A stretch of 64,000 bases of DNA from Podocnemis expansa (lineage: Eukaryota; Chordata; Testudines; Podocnemididae), in the NCBI GenBank assembly GCA_007922195.1, contig ML681964.1:8746597-8810596 (forward strand). Reading direction: 5' to 3'. Below, one piece after another: positions 45,426-56,834 of the stretch; within the stretch, counting starts at the first letter, position 1, and every line of letters begins with the position of its first letter. Position numbers and translations under genes: made by a program. The notes under the pieces are model-generated. The model searched no databases. It was not told the origin of the DNA and saw nothing but the letters and a program-made list of their open reading frames with translations.

Positions 45426-46120
45426 CCATTCTGCACAGCTATCCACTTATCTTTCTGTCTTTCTTATCATTTTGTTTCATAGGAGGAACTTTTGAGCACC
45501 ACACTCAAGAATTTGGCCATATATCTTTGAAATTCTGCATGTTCTTACATTCAGAACCTCAAATTTTCCAGGTTCAGCCACTCCTGGAAGCACATATTTC
45601 AAACAGGGAGCCAAATTCTGCTCTTACAATGGTATAAATGTTAAGTGATACCAAGTGTAAGGGCATTACTTCAGATATATGATAGAGCAACAGAGCAACA
45701 CTCTCACAGCATATACTCTGGTAACCCAGCACAGTTTACTTTAAAAAGAATTTGTCAGAGAAGAGTCCAAACCAAAATCCTGGATCTGAACATCTCCATC
45801 TTTTTTCTATTGGGCTGGGAAAGCGACAGAGCACTTGAGAAGTATAAGTAGGTTTAGGACCTAGATCTAGGTCTAAATACCACTGGTGGCCCTAACTTTC
45901 TAACAGGCCAAATTACAACCCTGAATCTGAGCACTAATATAAATTTGAGGACAGTGCCAGAACTAGATATTTTGGCAACCAGGGTGCACCTGGAGCAAGC
46001 AGCACGGAATGTGCCCTCAGATCAAGTGGTGAAACAGAGCCACTCAATACGCACCAGGGGTCACCCCGCCCTAGCTACTGTCCTGTTTGAGGGAGTTAAA
46101 AAACTGGCTCCAGATGTGAA
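45426..46120. other. Unannotated stretch
   Basis: No gene; 45605-45650 has GCCAAATTCTGCTCTTACAATGG wording of an old sauropsid repeat. Confidence 0.4.
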
Positions 46121-46124
46121 TTTC

Positions 46125-46258
46125 ACAGCTGGACTCATTTGTAATATCATTATTATTCTTTGTCTAAGTTGTAAATATGTTTGTACAGCACCTGGCACAA
46201 TGGACTCTAGTCTTATCAAGACCTCTGGGCACTACTTTACTTGAAATAATAAACAATA
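46125..46258 (+). repeat. MIR-like SINE 3' tail
   Basis: TTGTAAATATGTTTGTACAGCACCTGGCACAATGG followed by TCTGGGCACTAC and an AATAATAAACAATAA end; the same tail type as at 11.8 kb. Confidence 0.55.
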
Positions 46259-46394
46259 ACATACGCTTTCTTTATAGGTTTCATTAAATATATGCTAAGA
46301 TATAGAATAGGACATCTACACTTGGTTTAACAGGCTATATTGACTGCTTGCCAGGAACCTGAAAGATGCATCTAATTTGCACCCCTGATCTGCA

Positions 46395-46551
46395 GCACTG
46401 CATGCTGGAATCTGAAGTATCCACAGGCCATCCACCACATTGAAGACAACAATGACTTGCAGTTTCTTCTGTATAGTGCAAAAGAAACTGCAAGTCATTG
46501 TTGTCTTCAGGTGGGTGTCCCGTAGATACTTCAGATTCCAGCATGCAGTGC
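46395..46551. repeat. 157-nt near-perfect hairpin (foldback; possible hairpin-RNA precursor)
   Basis: Outer arms 46395-46421 and 46525-46551 are perfect 27-bp complements (GCACTGCATGCTGGAATCTG at the left start). Inner arms 46444-46468 and 46482-46506 are perfect 25-bp complements (left starts AGACAACAATGACTTGCAG) closing a 13-nt loop. Between them 46422-46443 and 46507-46524 pair partly with a 4-nt bulge. It has no coding role (88-100 codon frames merely cross it). It may be a young foldback MITE or a hairpin-RNA/miRNA precursor; nothing here shows transcription. Confidence 0.75.
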
Positions 46552-46654
46552 TCCAGAACAGGGGCGCCGCTACACATAAATATTGTGGTGCGGTTTTGCA
46601 TAGCTCCCTTTGGAGCAAAGATGTGTGAGGTATTCTACCTCCCCTATTTTCTTC

Positions 46655-46717
46655 AGGGGTTGGAGGAGATGACCTCGTGAGGTCCCTTCCAACCCTATGA
46701 TTCTATGATTCTATGAT
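46655..46717 (+). mobile_element. CR1 extreme 3' end
   Basis: GGGTTGGAGGAGATGACCTC, GAGGTCCCTTCCAACCCTATG and ATTCTATGATTCTATGAT: the last 60 bp of a CR1. Confidence 0.9.
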
Positions 46718-46794
46718 AGATTTCAGATCAGATAAATTATGACGTAAGATTTAAAACAATGATTTAGAACACCTCTTTAGCTAAAGCAGACTAT

Positions 46795-47015
46795 ATCATT
46801 GAGTTTTTTGGGTTTCCGGCTAATCTGAAAAAAATTAAACATTGTTTAAAGTTGAACAAAATGATTTTTGTTTTGTTTTGTTTTCAGGAGTTGATTTATT
46901 TTTTTAATTTAAACTGACAAATTTCTAAAGAAAAGTTACTTCAAATGTCAAATATCAAAACACCTCATTTCAAAAGTGTTCCAAACAAAATGTATAGATT
47001 GTTTTACTAAAAAAT
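46795..47015. repeat. AT-rich interspersed repeat, copy F
   Basis: GAAAAAAATTAAAC, TTTTGTTTTGTTTTG, CATTTCAAAAGTG wording; ends shortly before a GATGGGCCCTC segment. Confidence 0.4.
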
Positions 47016-47054
47016 ACCTGAAATAATTGGGTGAATTTGATGGGCCCTCACAAA

Positions 47055-48693
47055 GGCTGAGTCTACACTTACAGATTAGGTTGAATTAAGGAGGCTTAAT
47101 TCGACCTAACCTACTCCTTGACCACACTGGCTTTTTATTAAATTGAATTAAGCCTTTCCTTAACTCAGATTAAATAAATGTTAATTTGATTTAATAAAAC
47201 TTGCTTTAAGTTTGAATTACTGGTTAATTTGACTTTATTAAGTCAAATTAAGCCAATGTGGACACCATAAATTGACTTTAGTTGAGGTGGGGCTGGGCAC
47301 AAAAGAGCCCCATGCGGCTCCCTGGCAGAAGGGACCCACGCACAGCTTACCAGTGGAAGGGAGCCGCACGTGGCTTCCTTGTCCCCAGGGAAAACATGGC
47401 TTCCTCGTCCCTGGGGGGAGACCCTGATCCCCCCTTCCCAGGACCTGCAGGTCCTTTCTTCCCAGACCTGTGGCTCCCAGGGAAAAGGAAGCCTGGACAG
47501 AGGAGCCCTGGAGAAGTGGATGCCGGGGCTCCCCTGTCTGGGGAGTGCTGCAGAACAGAGCCACCAGTGCTCCCTGGACTGGAGAGCCTCTGGGGCTCCC
47601 AGGGAAGAGAGCTGCCAGTGTATCTTCCCCAGGGCTCCCCTGTCCTGGGAGCCATTGGCAGCTGTCTTCCTCAGCACTCTCCAGCTGGGGAGAAGGTACC
47701 CCCTGGGGGATCCTGCTGCCCAGCAGCCCCACTGGCCAGGGACTCCCTTGTCCAGGGAGCACCAGCGGCTGTCTTCTCTGGCGCTCCTCCAACAGGGGAA
47801 TCCTGGAGGTTCCTCTGTTTGGGGAGCGCCAGCAGATGTCTTCACTGGTGCTCCCCAGACAGGGGAATCTCCAGGGCTCCCCTGTCCAGGGAGCACCAGG
47901 GAAGACAGCCACCAGCAGCTCCTGGGACAGGGGAGCCCCAGGAAAGAGAGCACTGGCAACTCTCTTCCACAAGAAGTCCAGAGGCTACCCTGTCCCCAGA
48001 AGCTTTCTTCTCTGGCATTCCCTAAACAGAGGAGCCCCAGCAGCTACTTCTTGGGGCTCCCACCTCCAGAGAGACCCAGCAGTCACTTCTCTGGGGCTCC
48101 CTTGTGCATGGAGAGTCCCGGCAGCTCACTTCTTCCAGGAAGCTGTGGCTCCCTTCTTGCCGAGGAGCCGTGGCTCATCAAGAAAGGAGCCACAGCTCTG
48201 TGCCAGCTCCCCGCCAGACCTCTGCAGAAAGAGGAGCCCTGGACATGGGAGCCCTGGCAGCTAGTTTCTGTGGGGCTTCTCTGGCTGGGCAGCAGGGGGG
48301 TGCTCCCCAGACAGGGAAGCCCAGTAGCTGCTTCTCTGTGGCTCCCCTGTTCAGGAAGCCCCAGAGGCTCCCTTCTCCCAGGGAACCATGGCTCTCTTCT
48401 TGCCAGGGAGCTTCAGGTCCAGGGAGAAGTGAGCCATGACTCCCTGCTTGCTGGGGATCCATAGTTCCCCTTATCCACAGGAGCTGCAGCTCCCCTAGCC
48501 CAGGAGCTGCAGCTCTTCTAGTTGACTTACACCCTGGTGTAGACTTTCTCAGTAAAATTACTAAAGCTTACTTTAATTTGACTTAGGAGTCAGATGGAGA
48601 CTCTCATTTGAATTAATAAATTCTACTTAAAGTCAAATTAACTAATTCGACTTTATATAGAGTCGAATTATCTTTACAAGTGTAGACATAGCT
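47055..48693. mobile_element. Foldback MITE enclosing a GC-rich minisatellite-like core
   Basis: Left end GGCTGAGTCTACACTTACAG and right end TACAAGTGTAGACATAGCT are inverted partners; AAA flanks at 47052-47054 and 48694-48696. The outer 220 and 160 bp are AATTCGAATTAA-type palindromic words (AATTCGACC, GAGTCGAATTA). The middle (47285-48525) is GC-rich. Confidence 0.7.
47285..48525. repeat. GC-rich imperfect repeat array inside the MITE
   Basis: Units built from GGGGCTCCCCTGTC, CAGGGAGCACCAG and GTCTTCTCTGGCGCTCC recur at irregular 30-70 bp spacing in both orientations, so the array is itself full of small foldbacks. Lack of TAA/TGA/TAG in GC-rich repeats leaves long open frames in several frames on both strands (up to 364 codons at 47370-48464). 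Their overlap and repetitive composition argue against coding. Confidence 0.65.
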
Positions 48694-48696
48694 AAA

Positions 48697-49395
48697 GAGT
48701 TTAAGTCAACCCAAGTCTGTATTTTTTGATCAAAAATGTTTAAGATGAAGAATGTCACCCAGCTTCACAAGACTAGAAATTTCAGAAATAATAGCACCAT
48801 ATGTGCAGGCATATTATGCATGTGAAAACTGAAAACTGATGCCGAGTGGAGGTATTTAGTTTTACACATCTCCATTACTATGCATTGTTTCTGCCTTGAG
48901 TGAACAAGTACACTATAGTAAAATCCTGAAAGACCTTTGGGAGCTGTTAGCAAGTTCTCAGCTAGCCCCATTGCAAAAGTATTTATCCAGGTACAGTGGC
49001 ACAGCTGAAAAGAAAGGAAGAACATATACTTTCTGGCAGCACATATGACTTTGTATAAAAAACTGTTACGTGAATTACCTCAGAAAATCAACAACAGCAA
49101 ACACCATGAAGTGTAGATGTGGGACCTAGAAAGTATAATTTGCTCCAATGGAGAGGTGTCGACACAAAACAAAAAGGCCAAGGCAGTACGAACAGGAGAA
49201 AAAATGAGTTCTGTGCTTCAAAGAGCTCCTGCCTTTTTAAGGGAACATAACTGGTAGATTATTATATTGATAATAATAGTATTTCTTTGCTATTGCCCCA
49301 GAGAGACACCCTTATTCATTCCATGTATGTGTGTGCTCACAACTGCCTTAAAAACTGGTTGCCATCAGTTCCCATCTCCAGGTGCCTTGCATGTC
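48697..49395. other. Unannotated stretch
   Basis: No gene or nameable repeat. Confidence 0.45.
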
Positions 49396-49560
49396 AGGGG
49401 CGTTGCTTCTGCTGGGCTTATGGGGCTTGAGCCCCAAGTCCCAGCAGCAGAGCCCCGGGTCCACTGCTGCCGCAACTGCAGTTAGGTGCACTTAAAATGT
49501 GTGAGCCCCAAGTCCCAGCGCCCGAGCCCAGAGTCTTTTTCCTGGCTAAGGGTGCTCCTG
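49396..49560. mobile_element. Possible GC-rich hAT fragment (CAGGGGCGTTGC end)
   Basis: CAGGGGCGTTGCTTC looks like a hAT left end; GAGCCCCAAGTCCCAGC occurs twice (49430 and 49504). No right end or target duplication found. Confidence 0.3.
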
Positions 49561-51244
49561 TCACATGGTGCTTGCTGCAGGAAAAGAGCACAAACACACA
49601 CAGAAGACACAGTCCTCCCAGAGGTGTGAAAAAGGAACTGCAAGTGGGGAGAGGCTGCAAAGAACTGTAATTTATCCCATCAACTGATTCTTTCTCCATC
49701 TGGAATTAAAATATGCATCCCAGTACCAGAGGTACTATCAATGGCAGGGAAAAAAATACAACAGGCATTTTTACAGATGTAGAAATGAGAGTTACTATAA
49801 TATGGAAAGACAGCCTGACATATCATGGGCCCCAAATACATTCACCATAGGTGGGCTTATCCCAGGAGATTAAAAAACACAAAACTGGGGTTAAAAAAAA
49901 AGAAAAGAAAAATGCTTGCTTGGCAAAAAAGGGGGCATAAATACCTCTAGTTCCTCATGAACATGTTGCTATTAAATCGGTGCTAAGAACCTGCTCTATA
50001 AAGCTTGGAGCTGGTGAATTTGTATGCTGTTATTGTGCAGTGGTATTTGCTAGAGAACGTTAATCAAAACAACCATAATAGACTGCACTTTTAGTATGTG
50101 TAACTTCTCTTTCATACAAATTAAATCCCAAAACACTTTGAGAGTTAAAATACAGAATTATAGTTTTAAATAATAAATAACAGCTAAGATGAAAAGAGAG
50201 AGGTATTAAGTGGTATAGACAATAAAGAAAAGATGTGTTCTCAGCTGACATGTTTAAAAAGATAGATAATCAGTGAAGTGCAAAAACGGAGGAATAAAAA
50301 ACACTACTAGATGACAGGACCTGCAGAGGAGAAGGCTTTCTCACCAATAGTGTCAAAACTGCCTGGAGGATCAGTCCTAAAACCCAGGCAGGCACAGATC
50401 TTTGAAAAGAAATGTGAATCATCTATCAACATTTAAGTCACATTACAATCTTTGAAGGTTCTACATACCATTTGTTATCACTCATATAATTTAAGGCTTG
50501 GGAATTTTTGTTTAAGGAGCTTCTATTTTTTTCTTTTCTTCTAAAATTCATTTTCCTAAATAGCACCATTTGAAACTTTCGTTTTTTCCCATTGGACATC
50601 GAAAGATCGAGATTTCTCCATTTTTGTTTTCTCCAAGGGAAGATCAGAAAAAACAGTATTTTGGCAGCTGTCTTACTCACAGGAATTGAGAGAGGGAGGA
50701 AAGATATTTTCTCTTTCTCCTTTAGGCATTGCTTGTTTGTTAGCTGGCATTTTCCCACCCTCCAATTCCCCCTCTCCCTTGCACTATTAAAAATCCTTCA
50801 CAATAGCTAGAGGAAGAATGACTCAAGTAGACCCAATACTTCTAACCTTAGGGAGACCATATTACATTATTTTTAACATGACCTCCTACTTCATAAAAAT
50901 ATCTAACTTCCCTGGGTTTCTCATCCTGCATCCAGGACTAAGGAAGAGATTCAAATATACCAACTTCATAATTATCCAAGATAAATCAATAACATGCAAG
51001 CTCTCTTCCCTGATACTTTGATTTTGCTGACTTAGTTTTGACATTTACTGGAACTCTGAAAACTGCTGCTTCCCACCATCAGGAAGTACAGCTACATTCC
51101 TTTGGCCAGATTTTCAAAACTGCTCAGATCCTGATAAAGCACTTATGTAAATAACCTGATTGTCAAGTGATTGGCACCCAGTAGACCAATGTTGAGTTGA
51201 ACTGTTGAGTTTTGGGCACCTTTTGAAAGTCAGATCATGTCTGA
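49561..51244. other. Unannotated stretch
   Basis: No gene. 50490-50760 is AT-rich with a 106-codon minus frame of lysine/asparagine-rich composition and no known motif. 51095-51240 has CCAGATTTTCAAAACTGCTCAG wording of an old dispersed repeat. Confidence 0.45.
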
Positions 51245-51664
51245 GGCTATTAATACACTAGAAAAAGTTGGTTCGAATTTGTTAATTTGAACTAATAAGC
51301 TGGAGTTTATTTTGAACTAAACTCAAACTTATTAGCTTGAATTAACAAAATGGACTAATTCAGCTTAATGTTAGGTCAAATTAGTCCACTTTGTTAATTC
51401 GAACTAACTGTCCTTAATTCGAATTTATTAAATTCAAACTAAGGGTTAACCCTAGTCTACACCATCCTTAGTTCAAACAAAGGATGCAACTAAAGGCTTA
51501 ATTTGAAGTAGCCGGCAGGTCTTGCTAATTTGAATTAAGCTTTCATTAGTTTGAATTAAGGAATTCCTTAATTGGCACTAATAAAAGCCTAGTGTTGCCA
51601 GGTACTAAGTCAGTTTGAATTAAGCCTCCTTAATTCCAACTAATTTGCAAGTGTAGACATACCC
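51245..51664. mobile_element. Foldback MITE (TTAATTCGAACTAA type)
   Basis: Left end GGCTATTAATACAC and right end AAGTGTAGACATACCC; TGA flanks at 51242-51244 and 51665-51667. Interior of TTAATTCGAATTTATTAAATTC / AGTTTGAATTAAG palindromic words, a relative of the 29.6 and 47 kb families. Length 420 bp. Confidence 0.7.
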
Positions 51665-51667
51665 TGA

Positions 51668-52196
51668 GTTAGTAAATGGGCTTGTGGATAAAACCTAGGA
51701 TCTTCAGCAAACTACTACTTTCCTAAGGGAGGGAGGTTGAGGTGAGACAGAAATCCTTACTCTTTACCCTACTCCCTGAGCATGATGAAAGACATAATTT
51801 GATCTTAATTGTATTTATTTTGATTTTGCCTCACAAAGACTGCATATAGGAAGTTTTAGGCACTTAAGCAACCTGACCTAGGTGGGTAAGCCCTCTTGAC
51901 TTTTAAAAATAGGACTTTGTGCCATCCAGTAAAAATGAAGGCTGGGCTTTTCAAACAAACCGAATGGAGGGAGGTTGCTAAAGTGCTGTTGAATTTCAGT
52001 GTGATTTGGACACCTAATTCTCTTATCCTGCTTTCAAAATCCCAGACACCACCCACTGTTAAGAAAAGAAAACAGGAGCAGGTACTACTGAAAAGGAGTC
52101 AGTCAAAAAGAAAAACTAAACTAAACTTATTCCCATCCCTGTGATTCCAAAAGAAACTCAAAGTCCTGACCATCTCGGCTCTTTTTTCATCCACAT
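51668..52196. other. Unannotated stretch
   Basis: 51850-52045 contains GGCTTTTCAAA / CAAAATCCCAG wording of an old dispersed repeat; no gene. Confidence 0.4.
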
Positions 52197-52199
52197 ATA

Positions 52200-53179
52200 G
52201 GGTATGTCCACACAGGGCTTTTATTTCAAAACAACACTGGTTGTTTCGAAATAAAAGTCCCTATGTCCACACACGTTTTCTTGTTTCGAAAGGAGGGAGC
52301 TCCTCATTTCGAAACAAGAGCCCTCCTTTCAAAACAGCTTAAACCACTTTGCTTTCGAAAGGAGGGTTATTTTGAAACCAGTTGTTTTGAAATAAGCCGT
52401 TTGGACATGTTATTTCAAAACAAGGATTGTTTCAAAATAACAAGGACCTTCCTCCCAGGGTGCATAGCACCCTGGGTTAAGGTCCCACCCACCCCCTCAG
52501 CACCCTGGCCAGGGTGCTGAGTGGGTGCAGGGGGTCCGAGGGTGCCTCAGCCGGCTTCCTCCCCACTTCCTCTTGCTGGGAGCAGGGGGGGATGGGTGCC
52601 TCAGACACCTTCGCCCCCCCACCCCCGGCAAAGGGAAGCGGGACAAAGCCGGCTGGGGCACCCCCAGGGCTCTGCCCCCCACCCAGGCTGCGGGGGAGCT
52701 GCTGGCCCCACAGCCTGCTCAGGGAGACTGCAGCCCCCGCGGGGTGGCCGCTCCAGGGGCGGCTCACCCCACCGCTGGGGCTGCCCCCAAGCCCGGGGCC
52801 CCCCACCCCCGGGGTTCCCTGGTGCCCTCCCTCCTGTCCCTCCCACCGCTTCTGCAGGGGGCTTCCCCTGCCTCCCCGCAGCTCCTGCCACAGGAGAAGC
52901 CTGTGGGGAAGCCCCCCCGCCCATGGCAGGAGCCGTGAGGGGGCAGGGGAAGCCCCTCGCCCCCTGCAGAAGCGGCGGGGGGGGCAGGGGAATCCCAGGG
53001 GTGGGGCATCCCCAGCCCAGCACAGGCCTCCCTGCCCCTCCCTTCCCCTATTTTGAAATAGCATGTCACAGTGGACATGCTATTTCGATTCCCTCTTTTT
53101 TCCTTATTTCAAAATAGCTTTTTGTTATTTTGAAATAAGGCCTTTATTTTGAAACAAGGGCTTGTGTGTGGACATAGCC
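52200..53179. mobile_element. Foldback MITE, TTTCGAAA family, copy 3, enclosing a GC-rich core
   Basis: Left end GGGTATGTCCACACA and right end TGTGTGGACATAGCC; ATA flanks at 52197-52199 and 53180-53182. Outer parts (52200-52445, 53050-53179) hold TTGTTTCGAAATAA-type palindromes. Between them lies a 600-bp GC-rich block not present in the related 369-bp copy at 18.8 kb. Confidence 0.75.
52450..53045. repeat. GC-rich core of MITE copy 3
   Basis: CCCC- and GGGG-rich DNA with inverted words (CTTCCTCCCC / GGGGGAAG; CCCTGGCCAGGG at 52502). Open frames of 137-198 codons in four frames on both strands are Pro/Gly/Ala-rich without motif, so I do not call a gene. CpG content is modest; it is not an evident CpG-island promoter. 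Confidence 0.55.
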
Positions 53180-53182
53180 ATA

Positions 53183-55138
53183 AAGAAGAAAGGGTCCATA
53201 ATCTCATACATAAAAAAGCTCTTTGGGTAAGTCACACAGAGAAGGGGAAGAGTTGATGCTAGTGGAGTCATTGCATTAATTACAGTCTTTCAGTGACGAT
53301 CATGGCTGCTAAGGAGATTGACCTAATTTAGGTACACATTTTGGGAATACAGGATTGGACTGTTAATCACAGGAAAAAACCCTGCTACAGTTACTACTGA
53401 CATGAGATTAAGCACTCCTCAGCCTCTTCCTACAAATCTGTCCTCCCAATCTTATTTCCTTTGTTTAGCTTTTCACTCCAATCTCCTTTCAGGCATACTC
53501 CACTAGTAGTAACATGGTATGGAGGGGTGGGAAGAGTGAAGCAAAGCTAAGCAAAACAAAACAAAACCTGGTGTGGTGTGGGGAAATAGGGGAGGAAAGA
53601 AATACTAAGACAAAAGAATCACCAACATTGTTTTGCTCTCTCTTGCCACTTTCCACCTTCATTTTATAAACATTGAATGGTTACCCAGAACCTGGCTTTC
53701 TCAGGTACTAGCTTATCAGCCCTCATTAAGGTATAGATCAGCTTCACTCAATAAGGAAGCTTGAAGTTACTTCTGATGAAGCCCAGAGCTATCTAAATAT
53801 AAAAGAATTAAGGTCTAAAGACTAGGTGTTCTAAGCACAGAGTCCTTGGTAGTGGATCTCATTGACATGAAAGCATCGGGCAAAATCCAATTCCTATGCC
53901 TTTCTAAGTGTATCACGTAATTCACTACTTTGGGCAGTCCTCCTCATATACAAATAAGGTGTGAAATTGCCCTTGGCTTTGCTGCTCCTGCAAGTATACC
54001 TGATATCTTCTCAGAAGTAAACAGTAATAATAATCTTATGGGAGGGAAAGCAGATCAGAATAGGATTCCTTTAAATTCCTAAAATAATGCCTAAATAATA
54101 CCATGACTGGCAGCCTAGATATGTAATAGTAATGAGAATAACTTTAAATATGAGCATTACTTTTTAAATGGAATAAAACCAGATTTCAGAAAATAAATCC
54201 TTCTGCATGGACTATGGTCAGCAGAGGTCAAGTATGTAATCTACAAACCTGGATTACCACCTGTAATAATTAAGTGTTTCCAGTTCTCCAAACCAGTCAT
54301 CCAAGCATCCAAAGCTGGAAATGTAAGCAGCCAAAAGCACTACAGCTTGAAAACCAGGCATCTCTCTCTCTCTCTTTTAATTTTTCATTTTGAGCTGGAC
54401 ACTAAACAGACAACACTGAGATGGATAGACAGGAGCTTTAATAGTACTTATTTCATTGGATTTACACAATGAGGAATTCAAACCTAGTGACTTCATGTTG
54501 ATAGCATCATCAATCTTGTCACCAGAAAACAGCTAATCTACTTTAGCAGCAAGTTCATTAAAGGCTTATTCTTTTTTTCTCTAGATGAGGAAAAGGCCAA
54601 GATAAGTCATCTTCTGCTGAATATTTGCAAGCTGTTCCTATAAGCAGGCTAACATGACAATTCACAGAGAGAAGGGAATGGATAAAACATACATTCTTAA
54701 GAAAATATGATAGCATGTAAATTAAAAGATTATTGCTTAGAAGATTGAAGAGTTTTAGATGAAAATGGCTGAGGCAGAATAAAATAGAAACCCACAATAA
54801 AAAATGAGATTCTAGTTGAAGAGCTAATGATGAAGTACAGAGCTGGCAGGAGGCCAGCGTTGTCCAGATCAGTTCAGTTGAGTAGGAGGGATAATGTCAG
54901 ATGACATGCTGCAAGTTAGAAGGGACTAGGAGATGGATGGCAGTTTAAACTCAGACTGGTTCAGTAGTCAATAGCAAGCTTGTTGCAGTGATCAGCCCTG
55001 TTATTCTACCCTCTGGGACTCGGCATACTTGAAAGTTACTACAGTATCTACCTGTCAGTGAGAAACTGTAAAGAAAAGGGCAATCACAGTTACTAAAAAA
55101 AATTTGTCTAGTAAGAAAACCAACTGTTGCTAGTAAAG
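53183..55138. other. Unannotated stretch
   Basis: No gene or nameable repeat apart from a (CT)n run at 54358-54375; the 79-codon minus frame at 54558-54797 is hydrophobic but matches nothing I know. Confidence 0.45.
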
Positions 55139-55139
55139 A

Positions 55140-55256
55140 TTGTAGGCCATATTCTGAGCTCAGTTACACTAGTGAGAATCCATAGTAACTCCATCAATAT
55201 CAGTGGAGTCACCATGGATTTTCATTGGTGTTAATGAATTCAGAATCTGTCCCTAC
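55140..55256. repeat. Old foldback repeat (ATTCTGAGCTCAGTTACAC type)
   Basis: GGCCATATTCTGAGCTCAGTTACAC on the left is mirrored by GGTGTTAATGAATTCAGAATCTG on the right with AACTCCATCAATATCAGTGGAG in the middle. It is a worn palindromic repeat common in sauropsids. Confidence 0.5.
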
Positions 55257-55678
55257 ATATTAGAATAGACTTCTGCTGCATAGGACATAGCTTTCCATAG
55301 AAAACATATTCCTTTGAAGATGTTATACTTAGGCAAAAACTGTAAAAATTTAAGACTCTTATGAAGATAATCCCTAGGTCAAATCAAATCAGCATAACTT
55401 AGCTGACACCACCTGAGCATCTAGGATTTTCTTTTCTCAGGCAAGGGAAGTTGGGAGCGTTAGTTGAATTGCAGCTTCTTCAAAATTGATGATTAAACAG
55501 CATGTATACAGACTGAAGGAAGTGTAAAATAACTACTACCAGCTAATCTTCTATTTAGCCTAAAAGTTTAGCTTTGCCTGAAAAATATTCTTGAGCTGGA
55601 ATCATCATTCCTCTGACATATGTTAAGAAGTTCCAATATTTATATTGCTGTAGCATCTAGGGAACTCACTGATGCTGG

Positions 55679-56218
55679 CAGGGGTTAAAGAATAACTTGG
55701 GGGGCCCCAGAACACTCCTGTGAAGGTGGGCCCCCTCCCACATGGGTGGGGTCCCCAGACTCCAGCTCCTGCCCCCCCACATACCAGGGCCCCAACCTCT
55801 GCCCCCAACACCACCCCCAGTGTGAGCTGGACCACTCCCACACTTACTGATGGCAGCACAGCTGGGCATGTGGGGGCAGTAGGCCTCGGGTCGGGGCAGT
55901 GGCGTAGCTGGGGAGGAGGCTGCAGGCCCCAGGTTGGGGCTGGGTGTGGAAGGGGAGGGGTTTGGGGCAGGGCTTGATCCCCCAGCAATGACCCTGGTCC
56001 CTGGCCTCTGCGCCTGCCTGCCAGAAAGCAGCAGAACGCTGCTCCGTGGTCTGCTATTTTTAGGGGCCCAGCATTTGGGCCCCTAAAAACAGAACATAGA
56101 ACTGAAACACTGCATTCCAGTTCCATTTTCTATTTTTAGGGGCCCCGGAATGCTAAGCCACTAAAATAGGGTGTCCCAGAACGGCGTTCTTCTGCATTCT
56201 GGCTTACTTTAACCTCTG
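55679..56218. mobile_element. G-rich hAT element with perfect 8-bp target duplication
   Basis: Starts CAGGGGTTAAAGAATAACTTG and ends GGCTTACTTTAACCTCTG. Perfect direct repeats GATGCTGG at 55671-55678 and 56219-56226. Subterminal GGGGGGCCCC and TTTTTAGGGGCCC blocks pair with each other; the right third contains several TATTTTTAGGGGCCC foldbacks. Related to 21157-21976 in reverse orientation. Non-coding; the 167-codon minus frame is low-complexity. Confidence 0.9.
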
Positions 56219-56226
56219 GATGCTGG

Positions 56227-56830
56227 GCCTTTTTGTGCTAGGTACTTCATGAACATGCAAGGAAGAACAAAGCCTGTCCCCAAAGAGTTTAAAGGAAACC
56301 TAGGTGGTAACTGCAAAGTGAAAGACAGCGATGCCAGAGTGTTGAATACATTTAAGAAATTATTCATGAAGAGTTCATTGATGAGAAATCCTCCTTGGAA
56401 CACCGCTGAATTTGGTGAGACCTAGGGTAATTTACAGTGCACTTCCAGGTGCCCCTCACATTAAGAGATGTGACAGAAAATTATTGTTCATTTAAAATAA
56501 TTACGAGTAGCAATTATAACTGACATTTATCTTAGTGTCTTTCATCCAGAGATTACCCTAAAATCTTTCAGCAGATTTTAAAACTACATGGATCTGTTCA
56601 TCCAGCACTGAAGTGCAACCATTCTAAGAACTAGCAGGAACTGATCCAGCAGAAACTGATGCACCCAGGTGCCATAGAATTCACATGGCTTTATCAGACA
56701 GCCCTGGACTTGAGATTTTGTATACATAAATACAAGAAAGAAATGGCTTCATTCAGACCTAAGTGACAAAGTGACAATACAGTTGTGTTAAGCCTGTATA
56801 TTCATTCATTATGGGCTTCACCATGCATAA
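56227..56830. other. Unannotated stretch
   Basis: No gene or nameable repeat. Confidence 0.45.
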
Positions 56831-56834
56831 TTTA

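Noticed and set aside
47370..48464. 364-codon open frame (plus further 238-264-codon frames on both strands)
   Set aside because: All lie in the GC-rich repeat array inside a MITE; overlapping open frames in several phases, repetitive Ser/Pro/Gly/Trp-rich translations and no domain indicate absence of stop codons by composition only.
52477..53117. 195-198-codon open frames on both strands
   Set aside because: GC-rich core of a MITE; Pro/Gly/Ala-rich translations in four frames, no motif, no promoter or splice context.
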